From positions 1 through 60,332 of the forward strand of contig JAUWHO010000011.1 of the NCBI GenBank assembly GCA_030605835.1: a stretch of 60,332 bases of DNA. Reading direction: 5' to 3'. Position numbers and translations under genes: made by a program. Origin of the DNA: Candidatus Zixiibacteriota bacterium (GTDB lineage Bacteria > Zixibacteria > MSB-5A5 > DG-27). This document shows positions 1 to 9,095 of the stretch, piece after piece. How positions within the stretch are numbered: the stretch's first letter is position 1; every line of letters begins with the position of its first letter. A model generated the notes under the pieces. That model was not told the DNA's origin. It did no database searches and was given only the letters and a program-made list of their open reading frames with translations.

Positions 1-1446
<1,446 letters not shown>

Positions 1447-1541
1447 GGAAATCCTACCTCCGATCTATCTGAAAGACTCTGAAACTGACTACGCTGAAGT
1501 TCGTTGCTCCGGTAACGTAAGAGTCGGCTTTAAATCCTCTT

Positions 1542-1772
1542 TCACTCCTCCTTTGCCGATCTCTTAATCAGCTCATAAACCTCCTTGCCGGCGGCAACAA
1601 AGCCAAAGACTATGAACACGATCATCAAATAGGGCTCCGTCCCCAACTTCTCGTCGAGAAAAGAGCCAAGGAAATAGCCCAGAAGCGGGGCGACCACCAT
1701 AATGATGGGGATGAGAGTGAGAAACCCGATTTGGCGGTAACCGGCAGACTTGTCATCTTTCCTTTTAAGCAA
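1542..1772 (-). CDS. AtpZ/AtpI-like membrane protein of the ATP synthase operon
   Basis: A 76-residue protein with two predicted membrane segments (about residues 16-36 and 46-65) separated by the short polar loop LDEKLGTEP, and charged ends. This matches the small AtpZ/AtpI family (ATPase gene 1) that sits at the head of F-type ATPase operons and is implicated in rotor-ring assembly or Mg2+/Ca2+ supply. It starts at a TTG (MLKRKDDK); no ATG suits better. The next gene, 95 bases downstream, is atpA. A TTGACA box lies about 50 bases upstream. The family call rests on size, topology and neighbour rather than on a catalytic motif. Confidence 0.75.
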   Translation of the reverse strand: MLKRKDDKSAGYRQIGFLTLIPIIMVVAPLLGYFLGSFLDEKLGTEPYLMIVFIVFGFVAAGKEVYELIKRSAKEE

Positions 1773-1797
1773 CGCTGACCAACTTCAAACGGTTAGC

Positions 1798-1826
1798 AAG
1801 TAAATATCTTGCTCACCTTTTGTCAA
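1798..1826 (-). promoter_or_regulatory. candidate sigma70 promoter for atpZ-atpA
   Basis: On the minus strand TTGACA (1821-1826) is followed after 17 bases by TTACTT (1798-1803). The -35 is perfect, the -10 is poor, so the assignment is tentative. It sits 26 bases in front of the AtpZ-like start. The rest of 1773-2005 shows no gene. Confidence 0.4.
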
Positions 1827-2005
1827 GGGAGAATGGTCCCCCGGGAGATCCTGGGCCTCACCGAACCGCTGCTCAGAAGGCTCCGCTGGTGGCACTCCGA
1901 CCGTCCCGGTCCTGTTCATAATAGATACGCTCTGTTTCCTGTCCTCAAAATCCGCCGATAAAAAAGGGTAGCAGCAAATACAAAGAACGTTCGGCCATCA
2001 CGGCA

Positions 2006-5000
2006 ATGATAAGAAACGGGACAGGTCAGCCCCAGAGAGGGTTATCGGAACATCCGAGTCGGCACTGGCTCAACTCCGTTCCCTTAGGAATTTTCGTATA
2101 CGAGCGGGGAGAATTCAGCTTTGCCAACCACCAATTCATGGAGTTGACGGGATTTCAAGAGGGGAAGTCTCTCCCAGGGGAAATGGAGCAGCTCTTTCCA
2201 GAGGATTTCCTCTCCCTCCTGCAGGAGTTATCCCAACGCGAGGAGAGAGACAAGATCTTCCTGAGCCTCGAATTGAGATCTGAACAAGGGAGCATACCGG
2301 TGGAGGTCACCCTAGTTCAGGCAGACCATCAGGGACAGACATCACTCTGGGGCTACGTGCGCTCTCTCCCCGAATCTAGGTCTTGGGAAAGTCGCAAGTT
2401 GCGAGCACTCTATAGATTGGCCAAGATTACCTCCTCCACGGTGGAGTTGGACAATCTGCTGGAATTGGTAGCCTCCTGCGCCGAGGAGCTCACCGGCGCC
2501 GACGAATGCAACATCTTTACACTGGAAGCCGCTTCCAGGCGCCTGAAGCCAATTTACACCGACAATAAGGAGTTCAAAGAGCAGATCCTTTCGTTCTTTC
2601 TGAAGATGGATGAGGGGCTCGTAGGTTGGGTGGCCTCTCATGGCGAGGGGCGCATCGTTAACTACAACGACCCCGACAAGATCTCCAAGCAGATCCCGGG
2701 AACGCCGGAGGAGGTGGAATCCTTGGCGGCCGCTCCGCTGATCGCCAGGGGACGCGTCATCGGAGTAATCATACTCTATAAGCTGGGCGAGAGGGAGTTC
2801 CTGCAGGGGGATTTAGAGTTACTGACAATCCTTGCAGAGCAGATCGCCGGAGCCGTCGACAAGGCCCTGCTGGTTCAAACCGCGGAAAAATATGCTGCCA
2901 AATCGCGTCTGGTAGGAGAAATAGGTCTTCACATCAACTCCCTGTTAGACAGCGACCAGGTGCTGAAGCAGGTGGTCAGACTAATACTGGAGAGCTTCGG
3001 CTACCAGAGCGTCACCATCGCCCTGAGAGAGAAAGAGAGACTGCTGGTGAAAGCTATCGCCTCCAAGTCTGGAAGCACCGTTAAGATCGGGAAGGAGCTG
3101 GACCTCGGTGGCCCCGGGATAATAGCGGCAGTGGCTCGGGAGGGAAGTTTCCACAACTGTCCGGAGGCCAGCAAAGACCCCCTTTTCCTGGATCTGGGTA
3201 AGGACTCAAGGGTGCGTTCGGAGCTGGCGGTGCCAATAATCAGTAAGGGTGAGCTCCTCGGCGTCCTCGATCTCCAGAGCCAGCAGGAATATGCTTTCTC
3301 CGGAGAAGAAGTCGCGACCGCTCACGATTTAGCCAACCAGGCAGCCCTGGCGCTGGAGAACGCCAAGCTCTACTCTCAGACCAGACTGCGCAACGAGCAG
3401 ATAAACTTAGCCTGGGAAATCGGCAAGAAGATAAACAGTATCCTGAATGTGGACAGCCTCCTAAGCGAGGTTGTGAAATTGATTGCGGAATCGTTCGACT
3501 ATTACTATGTCAGCATCCGCTTAGTAGAGGGTGATTACCTTGTGCCCCAAAAAGGGCTTGGCAGAGAAAAGCGCGACTTAAGTGAGAAAGCCCCCAGATT
3601 CAAGATCGGCGAACAGGGAATCTGCGGCTGGGTAGCGAAACACGGCCAACCCCTCTTGGTGCCGGACGTCTCCAAGGAGCCCCGCTATTTACTTGCAGAG
3701 GAATTAAAGGAGACTAAATCAGAGCTCTGTGTTCCGCTGAAGAGCCAGGAGAAAACCATTGGGGTTATGAATGTCGAAAGCGACGAAGTGGGAGCGTTTG
3801 ACTCCAGTGACCTCCATCTCATCGAACTCATCGCCTCCCAAGTCTCCATAGCACTGGAGAACGCCCGGCTGTTTGACAATTTGAAAGAGGCTTACGACAA
3901 GCTCAAGGAGACTCAAGCTCAGCTGGTGCAATCCGAGAAGCTCAAGGCCCTGGGGGAGATGGCCAGCGGGGTGGCTCACGACTTCAACAACGTCCTGGGG
4001 GCAATCCTGGGACGGGCTCAGCTAACACAGACAAAAACGGAAGATCCGGAGCTCCTGCGAAGCCTGAAGTTCATAGAATTAGCCGCCACCGACGGGGCAG
4101 AGACCGTCAAGAGAATTCAGGACTTCACCCGCACTCGCACCGAGAGGGATTTCCAGACGGTCGACATCAATTGGCTGATAGAAAGCGCTCTGGATATGAC
4201 CAGACACAAATGGAAAAATGAGATGGTCGAAAGAGGGAGCGTAGTTGAAGTGGAAACCGACCTTCAAGAACCATCCCCGCTCGTGAAGGGGAATCCAGCT
4301 GAGTTGAAAGAGGTGTTAACCAACCTCATCATCAACGCCCTGGAGGCAATGCCCAAAGGCGGCCGACTGAAGGTCTCCACCTCTCAAGAAGAGGACTTCG
4401 GGATTGTCGAGATTTCCGACACCGGGGTGGGCATGGCCGAAGCGGTCAAGAACAGAATCTTCGATCCCTTCTTCACCACCAAAGGGCCGGAGGGAACCGG
4501 TTTAGGTTTGAGCGTCACCTACGGTATTATCACCCGCCACAACGGAACGATAGAGGTTAGAAGCCAACCTCAAAAGGGATCTAAATTCACTATCAAGTTA
4601 CCCAAGGAGAAGGTGACTCTTGAATCCGAGAAGAAGGGGATGGTGGCCGAGATTCCCGATGCCTCGGCCAGGATTCTGCTGATAGACGACGAAGCCGCAA
4701 TCCTTGAGCTCACCTCCGAAATCCTGGAGGGGAACGGGCATAAGACTGTTTGCGCCCACTCCGGGAAGGAGGGAATTCAAAGATCGAAAGAAGAGGAGTT
4801 CGACATCGTGATCACCGACCTGGTGATGCCCGACCTTTCCGGCTGGCAGGTTGCCCAGGCCATCAAGAAGAACCGCGCCAACACTGTGGTCATACTGGCT
4901 ACCGGCTGGGGAACCCAACTGGATCGTGACAGGCTCTCCAGAAGCGATATCGACCTACTTCTGTCCAAACCCTCCAAACTCGACGATGTTCTGCAAGCGG

Positions 5001-5080
5001 TCAAAGAGGCATTGGTTCTGAAGATGAAAAGGGAAGAAACTGAAAAGACAGCCTCCTCTGAGGCCCCGAGACCGGTTTAA
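2006..5080 (+). CDS. PAS/triple-GAF hybrid sensor histidine kinase with receiver domain
   Basis: A 1024-residue soluble two-component hybrid kinase; no membrane segment is visible. Domains in order: PAS (about 20-125), three GAF domains (about 150-290, 315-455, 480-625), a coiled-coil linker, HisKA with phospho-acceptor His about 658 in the segment GVAHDFNNVLG, HATPase with N-box NLIINALEA (about 773), G-box DTGVGM and GTGLGL, then a receiver domain with acceptor Asp about 938 in ITDLVMPD. The short tail is rich in Lys/Glu. It likely senses small ligands or redox state through the GAF domains, but the ligand cannot be read. It stands alone on the plus strand; its TAA overlaps the stop of the convergent rfaE2 at the shared bases TTAA. 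The start has no strong ribosome-binding site. Confidence 0.95.
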   Translation: MIRNGTGQPQRGLSEHPSRHWLNSVPLGIFVYERGEFSFANHQFMELTGFQEGKSLPGEMEQLFPEDFLSLLQELSQREERDKIFLSLELRSEQGSIPVEVTLVQADHQGQTSLWGYVRSLPESRSWESRKLRALYRLAKITSSTVELDNLLELVASCAEELTGADECNIFTLEAASRRLKPIYTDNKEFKEQILSFFLKMDEGLVGWVASHGEGRIVNYNDPDKISKQIPGTPEEVESLAAAPLIARGRVIGVIILYKLGEREFLQGDLELLTILAEQIAGAVDKALLVQTAEKYAAKSRLVGEIGLHINSLLDSDQVLKQVVRLILESFGYQSVTIALREKERLLVKAIASKSGSTVKIGKELDLGGPGIIAAVAREGSFHNCPEASKDPLFLDLGKDSRVRSELAVPIISKGELLGVLDLQSQQEYAFSGEEVATAHDLANQAALALENAKLYSQTRLRNEQINLAWEIGKKINSILNVDSLLSEVVKLIAESFDYYYVSIRLVEGDYLVPQKGLGREKRDLSEKAPRFKIGEQGICGWVAKHGQPLLVPDVSKEPRYLLAEELKETKSELCVPLKSQEKTIGVMNVESDEVGAFDSSDLHLIELIASQVSIALENARLFDNLKEAYDKLKETQAQLVQSEKLKALGEMASGVAHDFNNVLGAILGRAQLTQTKTEDPELLRSLKFIELAATDGAETVKRIQDFTRTRTERDFQTVDINWLIESALDMTRHKWKNEMVERGSVVEVETDLQEPSPLVKGNPAELKEVLTNLIINALEAMPKGGRLKVSTSQEEDFGIVEISDTGVGMAEAVKNRIFDPFFTTKGPEGTGLGLSVTYGIITRHNGTIEVRSQPQKGSKFTIKLPKEKVTLESEKKGMVAEIPDASARILLIDDEAAILELTSEILEGNGHKTVCAHSGKEGIQRSKEEEFDIVITDLVMPDLSGWQVAQAIKKNRANTVVILATGWGTQLDRDRLSRSDIDLLLSKPSKLDDVLQAVKEALVLKMKREETEKTASSEAPRPV

Positions 5081-5559
5081 GATCTGGAGAAATCCCTGAG
5101 AATCGTCTGAATTATCTCCCTGGTCCCTCTCCCCTGGGTCAGCTTCACTCTCTTCACCCGACCTCCCCAGGATTTCACCTCCCTGGCGCCGACAATCTCG
5201 CTCAGCCTATAATCCGCCCCCTTGACCAAAATGTCGGGCTTCAACACATTGATTACCCTCAGAGGTGTTTCCTCGTTGAAGATAAAGACGTAGTCAACCG
5301 GCTCTAAAGCAGCGATGATTTCAGCACGGTCTTTCTGAGGTAAGATTGGGCGGCCCTTTCCTTTGACTTTTCTGACCGAGCTATCGCTATTGACGGCAAC
5401 AATCAATACATCCCCGAAGGATTTTGACTTCTTGAGGTAGTCCAGATGTCCCTTGTGAATCAGGTCGAAACAACCATTGGTGAAGACAACAGTTCTGCCC
5501 CTTTCTTTCAGTTTGGATCGAATAGACAGGAGTCGGTTCAGTGTAACAGTCTGCCCCAT
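5077..5559 (-). CDS. rfaE2: D-glycero-beta-D-manno-heptose 1-phosphate adenylyltransferase (HldE C-domain type)
   Basis: Transfers AMP from ATP to heptose-1-phosphate to give ADP-heptose for LPS inner core synthesis. The 160-residue protein is the stand-alone cytidylyltransferase-like domain: TNGCFDLIHKGHL (residues 27-39) carries the HxGH nucleotide-binding motif (HKGH), followed by VAVNSDSSVRKVKGKGRP and the family-typical ILVKGADY. In many proteobacteria this domain is fused to the kinase as HldE; here the kinase is a separate gene at 8.1 kb on the other strand. It follows the GH57 gene by 33 bases and is probably the last gene of the DUF3467-GH57-rfaE2 unit. It converges with the kinase-hybrid gene and shares its last bases. 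Confidence 0.93.
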   Translation of the reverse strand: MGQTVTLNRLLSIRSKLKERGRTVVFTNGCFDLIHKGHLDYLKKSKSFGDVLIVAVNSDSSVRKVKGKGRPILPQKDRAEIIAALEPVDYVFIFNEETPLRVINVLKPDILVKGADYRLSEIVGAREVKSWGGRVKRVKLTQGRGTREIIQTILRDFSRS

Positions 5560-5592
5560 AGGGACTTGCGCTTGACTACTTAAAGCAATAGG

Positions 5593-7344
5593 TCACCTCG
5601 GTGGAAACTCCACCTCGGCGAACCACTCCATTTTAATGTCCGGAAACACGGCGTCGCGCCTTTTGCAGTCGCCTAAGAAAATCCATTCCCCCTCGTCAAC
5701 GTGTTCACCATGACCATATCTCTCAACCATGTCTGCCAGACGGTTGAAGTCCGCGTGGTGCTGCGCCAGGCGCATCTCGGCATAATCGCGTGCCGCCCAG
5801 GTCGAGATCAGAAACTGCCAATCGGAGGCGGAAAGTAGCAAAAGCTCCCGCGCCGCCTGCTTCAAGATATCTTGCAGGTTCGTGTCCATGTTATCCTTGA
5901 ACTCCCGGGCCAGATTCTGCATCCTCAACTCATCCTCATAGATATGTTTCCAGGTCCACTCTGTCCATTCGTTGAGCCAGATGTAGTGGTAACCACCCTC
6001 CCCCCAACTCCCCTCCGGGATGGAGAGTGTCTGTGTCGGCTGGGCCTCATCGAGAAATTTGCTGCAGGTCGTCAACTCCAGCTCCGGGTCATCGTGGATG
6101 TATTTCAGAACCGACTTCAGAAACTGGGGACCCTCGAACCACCAGTGCCCGAAAAGCTCGCTGTCGAATGGGGCACACAGAATCCCCTTGCGACCGGTCG
6201 AATCATGGTGCTTTTTCAACAACTCCTTTATCATATGCTTGAAGTGACCAGCGTTCTCCGGGATTCGAGACTGAGCATTTTCGGGAATATAGACCTCTTT
6301 CTCCCCCAGATCGCTTTTCGGGGAGGTCACCTTCCAGTAGCGATGACCGCCGGGCCAATGCTTCTTGTGGAAATCGAGATAGTTACCGTCGCCAGGGTAG
6401 CCCCACTCCCCGGACCAGACCTGCAGACCGGTGTCCGGGTCGCGGGTGAAAATCGCCACCGGCTTTTTTCCCTCAGCGCTTCCAACCAGATAGACCTCCC
6501 TGGGGGTTCGCTCCTTCAGCTCCTCTCGGGGTTGAAACTGTTTTTCGAACTGTCCCCACAATCTCTGCAGAGCTTCGAAGCGATCAAGGTATACTCCAAT
6601 GGCCTTGCCGCCCTTCAGGAGAGCAGAGTCGATGAAGAAATAATCGAGCCCGTTTTCGGAGAGAAATTCCTCGACCCCTTTGCGCATGTAAGGTTCCTCC
6701 CCGAGAACCGAAGCTACCGGTGGTTTCCACTTGTAACTGGGCCTGTACGCACACTCCGGAAGCCAGAGGCCTCGGGGATCCCTATCGAAGTGTTGTCGAT
6801 AACTCTGAACTGCCTGCTTCACCTGCACCTGAACGGAGGTGTCCTGCGAAAGCAACGGCAGATATCCGTGGGTGGCGGCGCAGGTCATGATCTCAATGTG
6901 CCCATCATCCTGCAGCTTCTTGAAGCCGCCAAGTAGATCTCTCTCGTAGCGGAGCGCGAAATCATCACGGATTTTCTGATAGCGTTCCTCCCACATGTGC
7001 GCCAGTTTCAATTCCTGCTCTCGCCCATACCGGGTGAACTCCTTGACATCTTCCCTGGCTGCTCTGGTTCTGGTGTCAAGATAACTGGAGAACTCCTTCT
7101 TGAAGGCGTTGTCCGCTAGCTGCTCGCACAGAATCGGAGAGATGCCGATGGTGACCTGAGGTGAAATCCCCTCTTCGGTCAGCTCATTTAAGATGTTTAA
7201 GATCGGAAGATAGCACCCCGAGGCGGCTTCGTTCAACCAGTCCATACCGTGAGGCCACTTCCCATGGGCAATCACATAGGGGAGGTGCGAATGCAGCACT
7301 AAAGCGAAGCTTCCAATCTTTTGGGGAGGCACGGCTCTCCTCAC
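5593..7344 (-). CDS. GH57 1,4-alpha-glucan branching enzyme (DUF1957 type)
   Basis: Glycoside hydrolase family 57 enzyme that introduces alpha-1,6 branches into alpha-glucan (glycogen-like storage polymer); cytoplasmic, no signal peptide. The 583-residue protein opens with FALVLHSHLPYV (catalytic-domain His motif), has the nucleophile Glu197 in LWLPECAY and the acid Asp394 in FDSELFGHWWFEGP, and ends with the helical C-terminal domain rich in Trp typical of GH57 branching enzymes. The start is a GTG preceded by AAGGATCT. It lies 27 bases after the DUF3467 gene and 33 before rfaE2. An antisense 354-codon open frame within it is a shadow. Alternative: another GH57 glucanotransferase, less likely given the length and motifs. 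Confidence 0.9.
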   Translation of the reverse strand: MRRAVPPQKIGSFALVLHSHLPYVIAHGKWPHGMDWLNEAASGCYLPILNILNELTEEGISPQVTIGISPILCEQLADNAFKKEFSSYLDTRTRAAREDVKEFTRYGREQELKLAHMWEERYQKIRDDFALRYERDLLGGFKKLQDDGHIEIMTCAATHGYLPLLSQDTSVQVQVKQAVQSYRQHFDRDPRGLWLPECAYRPSYKWKPPVASVLGEEPYMRKGVEEFLSENGLDYFFIDSALLKGGKAIGVYLDRFEALQRLWGQFEKQFQPREELKERTPREVYLVGSAEGKKPVAIFTRDPDTGLQVWSGEWGYPGDGNYLDFHKKHWPGGHRYWKVTSPKSDLGEKEVYIPENAQSRIPENAGHFKHMIKELLKKHHDSTGRKGILCAPFDSELFGHWWFEGPQFLKSVLKYIHDDPELELTTCSKFLDEAQPTQTLSIPEGSWGEGGYHYIWLNEWTEWTWKHIYEDELRMQNLAREFKDNMDTNLQDILKQAARELLLLSASDWQFLISTWAARDYAEMRLAQHHADFNRLADMVERYGHGEHVDEGEWIFLGDCKRRDAVFPDIKMEWFAEVEFPPR

Positions 7345-7371
7345 AGATCCTTACCAGGGTCTTTGACGAGA

Positions 7372-7692
7372 CTATTCTTCTTTTTTCGGCTCTTGAGTGT
7401 ACTGGGATTGAAATCCGATGCTTTTGTCCGGCTTCCCGTGAACCATGATCGCTCCGAATTGGTCCTCGTATTTCTTGATGTTCCCCTCCAAGGCATTGAG
7501 AAACATCTTGGCGTGTTGAGGAGTCATGATCACGCGACTGTAAACCTTGGCCTTCGGCACACCCGGCATCATTCGGGCGAAATCGAATATGATCTCCGAA
7601 GGGGAATAGACGATCAGCGCCAGATTGGAATAGATTCCCTCGGATTCTTTTTCGCCCAACTGAACGTTTATCTGTTGTTGTTTCGGCTGCAT
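7372..7692 (-). CDS. DUF3467 family protein
   Basis: A 106-residue soluble protein beginning MQPKQQQINVQLGEKESEG. The core NLALIVYSPSEIIFDFARMMPG followed by VYSRVIMTPQHAKMFLNALEGNI matches the small DUF3467 family, found next to varied genes in many bacteria and of unknown function. The start was placed at the ATG with AAGGAA upstream rather than 18 codons earlier. The C-terminus is charged (EPKKEE). It is the first gene of the minus-strand unit leading into the GH57 enzyme and rfaE2. A 24-codon open frame with a strong ribosome-binding site precedes it. Confidence 0.85.
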   Translation of the reverse strand: MQPKQQQINVQLGEKESEGIYSNLALIVYSPSEIIFDFARMMPGVPKAKVYSRVIMTPQHAKMFLNALEGNIKKYEDQFGAIMVHGKPDKSIGFQSQYTQEPKKEE

Positions 7693-7726
7693 TTTCCTTC
7701 TTTCAGCAGAATGAGGCGTTAACAGT

Positions 7727-7801
7727 TCATATTCTGAGCCTCGCAAGCCAATTGTGGCTTAGAGCGACTCGCATCATTTGCAAGCGGCTTTCAATTTCCA
7801 T
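7727..7801 (-). CDS. possible 24-residue upstream peptide
   Basis: An ATG at 7801 follows GGAGGGG at ideal spacing and reads MEIESRLQMMRVALSHNWLARLRI before a TGA at 7727. It ends 35 bases before the DUF3467 start, so it could be a leader peptide. A TTGACA lies just upstream (complement of 7818-7823); if that is the promoter's -35, transcription would begin inside the peptide, which argues against translation. Weakly supported. Confidence 0.25.
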   Translation of the reverse strand: MEIESRLQMMRVALSHNWLARLRI

Positions 7802-7907
7802 ATAACCCCTCCCTTTGTCAAGCGAAAACTCCCTCAATCCGTTCAATCTGCCTAATCTGTTCAATCTGCCGTGAATGAACCTAAGAGGCTGACAACCAAA
7901 GCGGTGC

Positions 7908-7946
7908 TGTCGGATGCGCACATCCGACAGTGGCAGAGGCCACTGG
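7908..7946. repeat. two overlapping perfect palindromes (GGTAGCC-type element)
   Basis: CTGTCGGATG-CGCA-CATCCGACAG (7908-7931, 10-bp stem) overlaps CAGTGGC-AGAG-GCCACTG (7929-7946, 7-bp stem); they share three bases, so both hairpins cannot form fully together. On the minus strand the second stem is preceded by GGTAGCC, exactly as at 49701-49727, which suggests one dispersed repeat family. No T-run follows on either strand. Confidence 0.75.
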
Positions 7947-7996
7947 GCTACCCTGCTGTCTCCTGTTTACTGTTTGCCAATTCTCCTGCATACATC

Positions 7997-8025
7997 TTGC
8001 CTGTGATTCCTCATTTCAATATATT
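7997..8025 (+). promoter_or_regulatory. candidate sigma70 promoter for rfaE1-selB
   Basis: TTGCCT (7997-8002), 17-base spacer, TATATT (8020-8025). The transcript would begin near 8032 and leave a leader of about 60 bases before the ATG at 8093. Confidence 0.5.
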
Positions 8026-8092
8026 AACCTGAATTCTGATATTGAGCGATTTTCCGGAGACTATCTGTCTCTGGTCGGAGGATAAAGGGTTA

Positions 8093-9094
8093 ATGAAAAA
8101 ACTGAGTCCAAGACGATTGAGTAAGATCTTCAAGAACCTGGGAGAGAGCCGCATTCTCATCGTAGGCGATGTGATGCTGGATTGCTACCTCTGGGGGACC
8201 GTCGACCGCATCTCCCCGGAGGCTCCGGTGCCGGTGGTGAACATCCAGAAGGAGACCTGGACCCTTGGGGGGGCGGCAAATGTCGCCAATAACCTGCGCA
8301 AGCTCGAAGTGGAGCCGATTCTCATCGGGGTTGCGGGGAACGATGACAACTCCCTCAGGCTTCAATCCCTCCTGCGGAAATGGAAGATCTCATCGAGCTA
8401 TCTGGTGACCACCAATCGTCGCCCCACCACCCTCAAGACCAGAATCATCGCCCACAGCCAGCAAGTAGTGAGAGCCGACCGGGAAGAAACCAAGGAGGTC
8501 AGCCAGAGAACTCAGGAGAAGATTCTGGAGACTTTCGGAAAGAACCTGAACAAAACCAATGCCGTCATAATCTCCGATTACGGAAAAGGAGTGATTACCT
8601 ACACGCTTTTGAACGAAATCATCGACCTTGCGAGAAAAAAGGGGCTTTTTATCGCAGTCGACCCCAAGGAAAGCCACTTCATGAATTACAAAGGGGTCTC
8701 AATCATCACCCCCAACCATCACGAAGCTGCATTTGCCTATCGCAAGAAGATAGTCGATGAAAAAAGCCTCGAGACCGTCGGCTGGGGGCTTATGCAATTG
8801 CTGGAGTTGGAATCAGTCCTTATCACCAGAGGTGAGAAAGGGATGTCCCTGTTTGAGACCGGCAAAAAAGTCACTCACCTGCCCACGGTGGCAAAGGAGG
8901 TCTACGACGTCACCGGCGCCGGGGACACCGTAATAGCAACCCTGGTGGCAGCAAAGAGTGCCGGTGCAACTCTGCTGGAAGCGGCCAAGATTGCGAATTA
9001 CGCCGCCGGGATCGTGGTCGGCGAGGTGGGAACCGCACAGGTGATGAAAGAGGAACTGTACAGTCACATCATCAGCTCCCTCGAGTCTGACTAA
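8093..9094 (+). CDS. rfaE1: D-glycero-beta-D-manno-heptose-7-phosphate kinase (HldE N-domain type)
   Basis: PfkB-family sugar kinase that phosphorylates heptose-7-phosphate at C1 for ADP-heptose synthesis. The 333-residue protein shows [11 protein letters not shown], the substrate motif [10 protein letters not shown], and the C-terminal PfkB signature [11 protein letters not shown] with the catalytic Asp. The start was taken at the ATG (MKKLSPRRL) 11 bases after GGAGG; a TTG 17 codons earlier is possible. The adenylyltransferase partner domain is a separate gene on the opposite strand at 5.1-5.6 kb. The stop codon is followed after one base by the selB ATG, so the two are co-transcribed although functionally unrelated. 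Confidence 0.93.
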   Translation: MKKLSPRRLSKIFKNLGESRILIVGDVMLDCYLWGTVDRISPEAPVPVVNIQKETWTLGGAANVANNLRKLEVEPILIGVAGNDDNSLRLQSLLRKWKISSSYLVTTNRRPTTLKTRIIAHSQQVVRADREETKEVSQRTQEKILETFGKNLNKTNAVIISDYGKGVITYTLLNEIIDLARKKGLFIAVDPKESHFMNYKGVSIITPNHHEAAFAYRKKIVDEKSLETVGWGLMQLLELESVLITRGEKGMSLFETGKKVTHLPTVAKEVYDVTGAGDTVIATLVAAKSAGATLLEAAKIANYAAGIVVGEVGTAQVMKEELYSHIISSLESD

Positions 9095-9095
9095 G

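Larger units (their letters stand above)
7693..8092. other. 400-base divergent intergenic region with repeats and palindromes
   Basis: No convincing gene apart from the possible leader peptide. It holds a short direct repeat (TTCAATCTGCC at 7842-7852 and 7860-7870), the overlapping palindromes at 7908-7946, a three-unit 7-base repeat (GTCTCCT, GTTTACT, GTTTGCC, 7959-7979), and the rfaE1 promoter at 7997-8025. Confidence 0.8.

Noticed and set aside
5872-6936. 354-codon open frame antisense to the GH57 gene
   Set aside because: Covers the catalytic region of a well-supported GH57 protein on the other strand; composition is that of a complementary shadow and no family motif is present.
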